From Flavobacteriales bacterium (GTDB lineage: Bacteria; Bacteroidota; Bacteroidia; NS11-12g; UBA955), in NCBI GenBank assembly GCA_024643755.1, contig JAHEMG010000011.1, positions 1 through 45,774 of the forward strand: a stretch of 45,774 nt of DNA, written 5' to 3'. The notes under the pieces are model-generated. The model did no database searches. It saw nothing but the letters and a program-made list of their open reading frames with translations, and was not told where the DNA came from. Of this stretch, positions 32,670-39,541 are shown piece by piece (positions within the stretch are counted from its first letter, which is position 1; every line of letters begins with the position of its first letter). Made by a program: the position numbers and the translations under genes.

Positions 32670-34214
32670 TCAAGCGCCCGCTACCGTTATTTTCTCGGCC
32701 GCAGTGTGCAAGCGAGGTAAAACAAAATCACGACCAATCAAGGCAATCATTTCCCAAATTGGCGGTCCCATTGGAGCACCACTCACCGCAACACGCAAGG
32801 GCTGCAACAGTTCTCCGGTCTTCACGCCAGCGGTTTCGCAGTACGATTTGAACGCATTTTCAAAGTCCTCTGCCACGGCATTTTCTGCCAACTGCGCAAA
32901 CGCATCGGCCAATCCCACCATGTGGTTGCCGGTTTCTGCCTTCCACTTCTTACGGATGACTTCTTCATCGTATTGCTTAGGCACTTCAAAGAAATAATAC
33001 CCTTCTTCCACCACGTCTTTGGCGAACTGAACTTTCTCGCGCATCAGTGCGATGACTTGTTCAACGTATTCCTGACAAGCGTCGTATCCCTTGGCTTCAA
33101 CCATCGGCTTCAACAAAGCGTATTGCTCATTCAACGGCTTGCGCTGCAAATATTGTTGGTTGAACCAAAGGGCTTTTTGCACATCAAACTTGGCACCGCT
33201 CTTGCTCACACGCTCCAAACTAAATTCAGCGATCAACTCCTCCATCGAAAACAATTCCTGGTTGCCACTAGGATGCCATCCCAACAACGCCAACATGTTG
33301 GCCACCGCCTCGGGATAATAACCCCCTTCGCGGTATCCACTGCTCACTTCGTTGGTCTTGGGGTCGGTCCACTGCAAAGGAAACACAGGGAATCCCAAGC
33401 GATCGCCGTCGCGCTTGCTCAATTTTCCATTGCCTTCGGGCTTCAACAAAAGGGGCAAATGCGCAAACTGTGGCATCACTTCCTCCCAACCCAAATAGCG
33501 GTATAACATCACGTGCAAAGGGGCGCTAGGCAACCACTCTTCACCGCGAATCACGTGGCTGATACCCATCAAATAATCATCGACCACATTGGCCAAATGA
33601 TACGTGGGCATGCCATCGCCTTTCAACAAAACTTTATCGTCCATGGTAGACGTACTCACAACTACCCAGCCGCGGATGACGTCGTGAAAACGCACTTCCT
33701 CCTTGCGGGGCAGCTTAATGCGAATCACAAAATTGTCGCCGCGCTCCAAACGTGCCTTTACCTCATCGGCGGGCAAAGTGAGCGAATTTTTCATACTCAT
33801 TCTGCTCACAGAATCGTAAGCCGGCTGCATTTTGCTGGCCTCCAATCGCTTGCGCATCGCGTCCAAATCCTCCTCGGTGTCAAACGCATAATACGCCAAT
33901 CCCTTGTCGATCAGGTCATAGGCATACTGCGCATACATCGGCTTGCGCTCACTCTGTCGGTAAGGCGCATGCGGCCCACCCTGCTCAATCCCTTCATCGA
34001 TTTCGATGCCTACCCACTTCAGACTTTCCATGATGTACTGTTCCGCACCGGGCACAAAACGGTTTTGGTCTGTGTCTTCAATGCGCAGAATCATGGTTCC
34101 GCCATGCTTGCGGGCCAACAAGTAGTTGTACAACGCGGTACGCACACCACCGATGTGGAGCGGTCCGGTAGGACTAGGGGCAAAACGAACGCGAACGGGT
34201 CTCTCGGTACTCAT
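32670..34214 (-). CDS. gltX: Glutamyl-tRNA synthetase
   Basis: A 514-residue class I aminoacyl-tRNA synthetase charging tRNA-Glu. HIGH-type motif PSPTGPLHIGGVRTALYN with HIGG at 20-23, LRIEDTDQ (43-50), SHVIRGEEWL (219-228), and KLSKR at 264-268 as the KMSKS loop. The C-terminal anticodon-binding helices fill the rest. Normal length. Start MSTERPVRVRFAPSPTG; a -7 box ends ten bases upstream. Divergent from the yqeY-type gene with only 32 bp between start codons. If gatCAB is absent elsewhere the enzyme may be discriminating; that cannot be told from this window. Confidence 0.97.
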   Translation of the reverse strand: MSTERPVRVRFAPSPTGPLHIGGVRTALYNYLLARKHGGTMILRIEDTDQNRFVPGAEQYIMESLKWVGIEIDEGIEQGGPHAPYRQSERKPMYAQYAYDLIDKGLAYYAFDTEEDLDAMRKRLEASKMQPAYDSVSRMSMKNSLTLPADEVKARLERGDNFVIRIKLPRKEEVRFHDVIRGWVVVSTSTMDDKVLLKGDGMPTYHLANVVDDYLMGISHVIRGEEWLPSAPLHVMLYRYLGWEEVMPQFAHLPLLLKPEGNGKLSKRDGDRLGFPVFPLQWTDPKTNEVSSGYREGGYYPEAVANMLALLGWHPSGNQELFSMEELIAEFSLERVSKSGAKFDVQKALWFNQQYLQRKPLNEQYALLKPMVEAKGYDACQEYVEQVIALMREKVQFAKDVVEEGYYFFEVPKQYDEEVIRKKWKAETGNHMVGLADAFAQLAENAVAEDFENAFKSYCETAGVKTGELLQPLRVAVSGAPMGPPIWEMIALIGRDFVLPRLHTAAEKITVAGA

Positions 34215-34224
34215 AAAATCAGTG

Positions 34225-34232
34225 CAAAGTTA
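34225..34232 (-). promoter_or_regulatory. -7 promoter box (TAACTTTG) of gltX
   Basis: Exact TAnnTTTG on the minus strand, ten bases before the gltX ATG. Only 2 bp separate it from the divergent -7 box at 34235-34242. Confidence 0.55.
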
Positions 34233-34234
34233 AC

Positions 34235-34242
34235 TATCTTTG
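34235..34242 (+). promoter_or_regulatory. -7 promoter box (TATCTTTG) of the yqeY-type gene
   Basis: Exact TAnnTTTG, four bases before the ATG at 34247. Its expected -33 region would lie over the gltX start codon. Confidence 0.6.
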
Positions 34243-34246
34243 CGGT

Positions 34247-34693
34247 ATGTCTTTGATAGAACAAGTAAATGCCGGTATCATGGCCGCAATGAAGGCCAAA
34301 GAGCAAGATCGTTTGCGTGCTTTGCGCGGGATCAAGAGTGCGTTTTTGCTGTTGCAAACCGCCGAGGGTGTGAGCGAAGTAACGGATGATATGTGCATCA
34401 AAGCATTGCAAAAAATGGCCAAGCAGCGCAAAGACAGTTTGGATATTTATGAGCAGCAGGGACGTGAAGATTTGGCGGTGATCGAACGCGCTGAATTGGC
34501 AGTCATTGAAGCTTTTTTACCCGCACAAATGAGCGCTGAAGAAATCGAAGCCCAAGTAAAGACCATCATCGCAGAGGCCGGTGCCAGCGGAATGAAAGAT
34601 TTGGGAAAGGTGATGCCCGTAGCCATGAAGGCCATGGGTGCTGTTGCCGATGGCAAGCTCATCAGCGAAACAGTGAAAAGACTGTTGAGTTAA
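34247..34693 (+). CDS. GatB/YqeY domain protein
   Basis: A 148-residue helical protein of the YqeY family, homologous to the tRNA-binding tail domain of GatB. Typical segments: MSLIEQVNAGIMAAMKAKEQDRLRALRGIKSAF at the start (LxALRxIKSA pattern), QRKDSLDIYEQQGREDLAVIERAELAVIEAFLPAQMS in the middle (split here only for length), and MKDLGKVMPVAMKAMGAVADGKLISETVKRLL at the end. Proposed roles involve tRNA binding or transamidation, but the cellular function is not settled. Being divergent from gltX is suggestive, since both handle charged tRNA. The short distance to the promoter implies a leaderless message. Confidence 0.9.
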   Translation: MSLIEQVNAGIMAAMKAKEQDRLRALRGIKSAFLLLQTAEGVSEVTDDMCIKALQKMAKQRKDSLDIYEQQGREDLAVIERAELAVIEAFLPAQMSAEEIEAQVKTIIAEAGASGMKDLGKVMPVAMKAMGAVADGKLISETVKRLLS

Positions 34694-34720
34694 AAATTTC
34701 TTTTGCCCAATACCAGGGCC

Positions 34721-35578
34721 TTACGACAATAACAAAGCCAAGGCCTCGGCGGTTTCTCCCTGGGCGATGAGTTCTTTGGCCCTGTGCGATTTTTCCTCAT
34801 TGCTCAAATTGAGCGACTGAAACCCAGCCATTTCATCGTTTGAAGGCATGTGCGATAAACCACAGAGTTTCCCCAAATCATTGGCCGATAACACATCGCT
34901 TTGCTTCACCCAACCCGGCAATTGGTCATACCCCACCGTTTCCGTCATGGGTTGCGATAACTGAAACATACTGTCCGGACCGGGTAAACAATACCAAGAT
35001 CCGCCCATTCTACCCACCAAATTCATTTTGAACGGATCAAGCTTGCCATCTTCTCCCAAAACCGATTGCTTCACATGCATCTTCAGTACCTGCGCCATGA
35101 TCAGTTTTCCAGATCCACCTCCATCACCAAACTCTTTGATTTCAATCACCTTACATTCGATTTGAACCGGTGATTCAGCCACGCGAAACGGCTTTACCAA
35201 ATCAGAGGCCACCGCGGTAAAACCCGCCTTCTCAAATTCACTCACCCCGTGTTCCCAAGGTGCCGCAGCCACGTTCATTTGCTCAACCATCTCATAGCTC
35301 ACCACGTTCACTACCACCTCCGGAACCGCCTTCGCATTCAAATACGTTTGCTTTGGTGTGCCATCTCTTCCACTGTTGTTGGGCGAAAAAACCACCACCG
35401 GCGGATTCGCGCTCACCACATTGAAAAAGCTAAAGGGCGCCAAATTTGGCCTTCCCTCTGCATCCACCGTGCTGGCGAAGCAAATGGGTCTCGGACTCAC
35501 ACTCCCCAACAAAAACTGATGCAACTGGGGCAATGGTACACTGCTCGGGTCGATCTCCAAATACGCTGACTGATTCAT
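34721..35578 (-). CDS. Flavin reductase-family FMN-binding protein
   Basis: A 285-residue split-barrel flavoprotein related to HpaC/flavin reductases and DIM6/NTAB. Family segments: LLGSVSPRPICFASTVDAEG, NLAPFSFFNVVSANPPVVVFSP and KQTYLNAKAVPEVVVNVVSYE, where the FMN-binding strands lie. It probably reduces or uses FMN with NAD(P)H. The last 50 residues (HMPSNDEMAGFQSLNLSNEEKSHRAKEL and on) form a helical extension beyond the barrel. ATG at 35578 (MNQSAYLEIDPSSVP) is preferred to a longer frame that overlaps ribBA. Lies 16 bp after ribBA on the same strand, so it is probably co-transcribed with flavin synthesis. Confidence 0.85.
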   Translation of the reverse strand: MNQSAYLEIDPSSVPLPQLHQFLLGSVSPRPICFASTVDAEGRPNLAPFSFFNVVSANPPVVVFSPNNSGRDGTPKQTYLNAKAVPEVVVNVVSYEMVEQMNVAAAPWEHGVSEFEKAGFTAVASDLVKPFRVAESPVQIECKVIEIKEFGDGGGSGKLIMAQVLKMHVKQSVLGEDGKLDPFKMNLVGRMGGSWYCLPGPDSMFQLSQPMTETVGYDQLPGWVKQSDVLSANDLGKLCGLSHMPSNDEMAGFQSLNLSNEEKSHRAKELIAQGETAEALALLLS

Positions 35579-35594
35579 CCTTTTATTATTACAA

Positions 35595-36830
35595 TCACAA
35601 AGCGTGACCCATCTTGATTTTCTTGGTATCCAAATATTTCGCGTTGTGCGGATTGGGCTCAATCTGCAAAGGCACATTCTCCATGATCTCCAAGCCATAG
35701 CCAATCAACCCAGTGCGCTTGCGGGGATTGTTGCTAATCAACCGCATCTTCTTGATCCCCAAATCACGCAAAATCTGCGCCCCCACACCATAATCTCGCT
35801 CATCCATGTTGAAGCCCAACATCACATTGGCCTCCACCGTATCGTACCCCTGCTCTTGCAACTTGTACGCCTTCAATTTATTCAATAAGCCGATACCACG
35901 ACCCTCTTGGTTCATGTATACAATCACCCCCTTGCCCTCTGCTTCAATCAACTGCATCGCCTTGTGTAACTGCTCGCCGCAATCGCACCTACAACTGCCA
36001 AAAATATCGCCGGTTAAACAGCTACTGTGCACCCGCACCATCACTGGCTCATCCTCCGTCCAACTGCCCTTGATCAACGCCAAATGCTCCTGTCCACTGT
36101 CTTTCTGCCTAAACGCCACCAGGTCAAAATCGCCCCATTGTGTTGGCATCTGCACCGATATTTCGCGCTGAATCAACGACTCGTGCTTCAAGCGATACGC
36201 GATCAAATCCTCAATGGAAATGATCTTCAAATTCAACTCCTTGGCAATCTCCACCAAATCAGGGAGTCTCGCCATCTCGCCATCCTCCTTCAATATCTCA
36301 ACGATACATCCCGCCGGCTCAAAGCCCGCCATCACCGCCAAATCCACCGCTGCCTCCGTATGTCCTGCCCTTCTCAACACCCCACCGCTCTTGGCAATCA
36401 ACGGAAAAATATGTCCGGGTTTCCCCAACTCCTCGGCCCGAATGTTTGGGTCAATCAAGGCCTGTATCGTTTTGCTTCTGTCCGATGCGCTAATCCCCGT
36501 AGTGCACCCATGTCCCAACAAATCCACACTCACCGTAAACGCCGTTTCATGGGTGGCCGTGTTTTTATTGACCATCATTTCGATGCCCAAGGCCTGACAG
36601 CGTTCTTCCATCATCGGAACACAAATCAATCCACGACCCTTTGTGGCCATGAAATTCACCAACTCCGGCGTCATATTGCGCGCGGCGGTAAGAAAATCAC
36701 CCTCGTTTTCGCGGTTTTCATCGTCAACCACAATCACTACCCTGCCCGCCTTGATCTCCGCAATGGCCTCTTCAATCGTATTCAATTGGAACTGAGCCAC
36801 CGGGGCGATACTTTCATTAGAATTCAACAT
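35595..36830 (-). CDS. ribBA: RibBA: DHBP synthase / GTP cyclohydrolase II fusion
   Basis: A 411-residue bifunctional riboflavin enzyme. Residues about 18-215 are 3,4-dihydroxy-2-butanone-4-phosphate synthase ([47 protein letters not shown]). The rest is GTP cyclohydrolase II, with zinc cysteines in [20 protein letters not shown], then [10 protein letters not shown] and the GTP-binding tail [17 protein letters not shown]. Both active sites look complete. No FMN riboswitch fits upstream, because the -7 box is only seven bases from the ATG. Followed by the flavin reductase gene. Confidence 0.96.
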   Translation of the reverse strand: MLNSNESIAPVAQFQLNTIEEAIAEIKAGRVVIVVDDENRENEGDFLTAARNMTPELVNFMATKGRGLICVPMMEERCQALGIEMMVNKNTATHETAFTVSVDLLGHGCTTGISASDRSKTIQALIDPNIRAEELGKPGHIFPLIAKSGGVLRRAGHTEAAVDLAVMAGFEPAGCIVEILKEDGEMARLPDLVEIAKELNLKIISIEDLIAYRLKHESLIQREISVQMPTQWGDFDLVAFRQKDSGQEHLALIKGSWTEDEPVMVRVHSSCLTGDIFGSCRCDCGEQLHKAMQLIEAEGKGVIVYMNQEGRGIGLLNKLKAYKLQEQGYDTVEANVMLGFNMDERDYGVGAQILRDLGIKKMRLISNNPRKRTGLIGYGLEIMENVPLQIEPNPHNAKYLDTKKIKMGHAL

Positions 36831-36837
36831 GCTTTTA

Positions 36838-36845
36838 CAAATTTA
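36838..36845 (-). promoter_or_regulatory. -7 promoter box (TAAATTTG) of ribBA
   Basis: Exact TAnnTTTG on the minus strand, seven bases before the ribBA ATG at 36830. Leaves no room for a riboswitch leader. Confidence 0.6.
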
Positions 36846-36910
36846 TGGAGGAATGTACCTTCAAAACAATTAGAATGACTGAATGTTGTTTTAATATTGA
36901 CGTAACATTC

Positions 36911-37372
36911 ATGCTTCCCCCTAAGTCCGATATAAAATCCCTCTGCCTGGCCCATGTTGATAAGCTCATCGCCGAGTACGAAAACGTCATTGCAGAGCTT
37001 CAAAAGGGGATGTTTGAAGAGACCAAAAGTTCCGCGGGCGACAAATATGAGACGTCTAGAACCCAGTTTCAGCGGGAGATAGAGCGACTCAAAATCCAAA
37101 TTTCCCAAGTCCACACCACCAAAGGCGTACTGCTCAACATCAACATGGGCAAAGCCATCACCGTGGGCGAAGGATCGCTGCTTACTGTATCGCTCGGAAA
37201 CAATAAACTCACCATCTACATTGCCGCAGCCCTAGGTACACTCAACCACAATGGGTTGTCCATTCAAGCCATCAGCCTGCAATCACCGTTGGGTATGGCG
37301 CTGAAAGGACACAAAGAAGGCGATACCATTGCCTTTAATCAGAAAAAATATACCATCGAAGCGCTGGCCTAA
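36911..37372 (+). CDS. GreA/GreB-family transcript-elongation-type factor
   Basis: A 153-residue protein with an N-terminal coiled coil (about 10-70, including SSAGDKYETSRTQFQREIERL) and a C-terminal Gre-type beta domain (75-153) holding SPLGMALKGHKEGDTI, the analogue of the GreA segment SPIGRALIGKKVGDE. Bacteroidota often carry such short Gre relatives beside a true GreA; they are sometimes mis-named. The coiled-coil tip lacks an obvious pair of acidic residues flanked as in GreA, so transcript cleavage is uncertain. ATG at 36911 is used because upstream in-frame ATGs (36845, 36875) read through the ribBA promoter; a near-match -7 box TAATATTG lies 11 bp before it. Only 6 bp separate its stop from that of the convergent E1 gene. 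Confidence 0.72.
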   Translation: MLPPKSDIKSLCLAHVDKLIAEYENVIAELQKGMFEETKSSAGDKYETSRTQFQREIERLKIQISQVHTTKGVLLNINMGKAITVGEGSLLTVSLGNNKLTIYIAAALGTLNHNGLSIQAISLQSPLGMALKGHKEGDTIAFNQKKYTIEALA

Positions 37373-37378
37373 CCCCGC

Positions 37379-39424
37379 TTACGATTCCAGCATCTCGCGC
37401 AACACCGCCTCTACTTTGTCGGCATTCGGCAACATGATGGCCTCCATCGCGGCATTCAACGGCACAGCCGGAACATCCGCACTGCCCATGGTTCGAATCG
37501 GCGCATCCAAATATTGGAAACACACTTGCGAAATCCTGCCTGCCAATGCCTCTGCAAAACTGTTGCGCAACGTTTCTTCCGTCAACACCAACACCTTGCC
37601 GTGCTTTTTGGTCAATGCGATAATCGCTTGCTCGTCGTACGGTGCCAATGTCCTCAAATCCAACACCTCTACCGCACCGCCCAGTGATTTCGCGGCATTC
37701 ATCGCCCAGTAAACACCCATCCCGTAGGTAACCACACCCACCGATTCACCAGCATCCACCGCATCCTGCGATGCTTCCAAGGCCACGCGCGCTTTACCAA
37801 ACGGCACCACGTAATCCTCATCGGGCTCAGGCGTTTTGGCCAAATCCGTTCCCGGAACCTTGCTCCAATACAATCCCTTGTGCTCAAACATCACCACCGG
37901 ATTGGGGTCGTAATAGGCCGATTTCATCAAACCTTTCATATCCGCCGCATTGCTCGGATACGCAATTTTTATTCCCTTAATGGGCAAAATAGAACTCTCA
38001 ACCGTGCCACTGTGGTAAGGACCACCCCCACCGTAGGCACCTGTTGGCACGCGAATCACACTGGCCACAGGGAATTTGCCCATACTCAAATAGGTACTCT
38101 TGCTCAACTCCACCACCAACTGATTCACACCCGGCCAGATATAATCGGCAAATTGAATCTCCACAATGGGCTTGGCACCCACCGCGCTCATGCCCGCCGT
38201 GCTTCCCACAATGTATGCCTCTTGAATAGGGGTGTTGAAAACGCGATCCCGACCGTATTTATCGGCCATCGTAGCGGCCTCACGGAATACACCGCCCAAT
38301 CGATGTCCTACATCCTGACCGTACAACAACGCCTCAGGGTGTTTTTTCAAAATTTCATCTACCGCATGCAAAGCCGCATCCACCATCATCACGGTTTCTG
38401 CCGCAGCCGGCGCACGTTCGCCCACCTCATCGGTAATGGGTGTTGGCGCCAATACATGGTGCATCAAACTATCGGGCGATGGATCTGCGGCGGCTTTCGC
38501 ACGCTCAAAATCTTCCACCACACGCGCTTCCGCTGCCAAACGAATGGTCTCCAATGATGCCTCATCTTCGCCCAATGTCAACAGCAATTCTTTCAATCTG
38601 GGCATCGGATCCAAGCGCATATGCTTGTCCAAATCGTCCCTATACCATTCACTGCGAACCCCACTGGTATGGTGTCCGAGCAAGGGCACCTTCACATGCA
38701 CCAACATCGGCGCACGCTCCGTTCTTACATACTCAATGGCCTTGGCCATCTCATCGTAGCACTGCACAAAATCACTGCCGTTGATCCTCACCCGGCGCAT
38801 GCCCTTGAATCCCAACGCATAATCAAACGCGTCCATCGCACGCATCTCATCGCCACTGGCAGAAATCCCCCAATCGTTGTCCTGAATCAGGTACAAAATG
38901 GGCAATTTGTGCAACACCGCCATCTGAAACGCCTCAGCCACTTCGCCTTCGGTCACAGAGCCATCGCCTAGTGAACACAGTACTATGGGCTTCTCCGCAC
39001 TGGTAATCAACGACTGACTGTCTAGGTATTTGATCCCGTGCGCCGCACCCGTGGCCGGAATGGTCTGCATCCCCGTAGCCGAACTCTGGTGGGGCATCTT
39101 TACGATATCCGGGCGATTCAACGAAGGATGAGAATAATACGTTCTACCCCCACTGAATGGGTCCTCTGCCTTGGCCAACAACTGCAACATCAGCTCGTAG
39201 GGTTGCATGCCCATCGCCAACAACATCGACTCGTCGCGGTAGTAAGGATACGCAAAATCGATGCTCTTCAAATGCATGGAAGTAGCTATTTGTATCGCCT
39301 CATGTCCTTTCGAAGTACTGTGAACGTACTTGGTGATCGGACGGTTTTCCTCGTAGATACTTGCCATCGCCCGGGCAGTACAAATCAAATCCCAAGCCCG
39401 CAGCAGTGTTTCCTTTCCTACCAT
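37379..39424 (-). CDS. Fused alpha/beta E1 component of a branched-chain-type 2-oxoacid dehydrogenase
   Basis: A 681-residue thiamine diphosphate enzyme joining both E1 subunits in one chain. Residues about 1-330 are E1-alpha: HSTSKGHEAIQIA, YPYYRDESMLLAMG, and the ThDP motif GDGSVTEG (153-160) ending DNDWGIS (182-188), a normal GDG-X26-N spacing. From about 345 the E1-beta part runs: LLYGQDVGHRLGGVFREA, NTPIQEAYIVGSTAGMSAVG, VRVPTGAYGGGGPYHSG-like, and a transketolase C-terminal domain. It should decarboxylate branched-chain 2-oxoacids and hand the acyl group to a lipoyl E2 encoded elsewhere; pyruvate cannot be excluded. A -7-like TAAACTTG is at 39435-39442 on this strand. Confidence 0.92.
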   Translation of the reverse strand: MVGKETLLRAWDLICTARAMASIYEENRPITKYVHSTSKGHEAIQIATSMHLKSIDFAYPYYRDESMLLAMGMQPYELMLQLLAKAEDPFSGGRTYYSHPSLNRPDIVKMPHQSSATGMQTIPATGAAHGIKYLDSQSLITSAEKPIVLCSLGDGSVTEGEVAEAFQMAVLHKLPILYLIQDNDWGISASGDEMRAMDAFDYALGFKGMRRVRINGSDFVQCYDEMAKAIEYVRTERAPMLVHVKVPLLGHHTSGVRSEWYRDDLDKHMRLDPMPRLKELLLTLGEDEASLETIRLAAEARVVEDFERAKAAADPSPDSLMHHVLAPTPITDEVGERAPAAAETVMMVDAALHAVDEILKKHPEALLYGQDVGHRLGGVFREAATMADKYGRDRVFNTPIQEAYIVGSTAGMSAVGAKPIVEIQFADYIWPGVNQLVVELSKSTYLSMGKFPVASVIRVPTGAYGGGGPYHSGTVESSILPIKGIKIAYPSNAADMKGLMKSAYYDPNPVVMFEHKGLYWSKVPGTDLAKTPEPDEDYVVPFGKARVALEASQDAVDAGESVGVVTYGMGVYWAMNAAKSLGGAVEVLDLRTLAPYDEQAIIALTKKHGKVLVLTEETLRNSFAEALAGRISQVCFQYLDAPIRTMGSADVPAVPLNAAMEAIMLPNADKVEAVLREMLES

Positions 39425-39541
39425 AATTAGGGTGCAAGTTTACGCAAAAATCACGGCTCCTTAAGGATGGTTTCATGCATTTTGTATCTACAAATTCAAA
39501 ACTTTCCTATCTTGCAACCCATTGACACGCATTCATTGCCT

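Noticed and set aside
36027-36878. 283-codon plus-strand frame opposite ribBA
   Set aside because: Shadow of a clear enzyme gene; runs through the ribBA promoter.
36831-36910. FMN riboswitch upstream of ribBA
   Set aside because: The gap to the divergent Gre gene is too short and none of the conserved riboswitch sequence is seen.
37880-38557. 225-codon plus-strand frame opposite the E1 gene
   Set aside because: Composition is a mirror of the E1 coding strand (His/Arg/Thr-rich) and no start signal is present.
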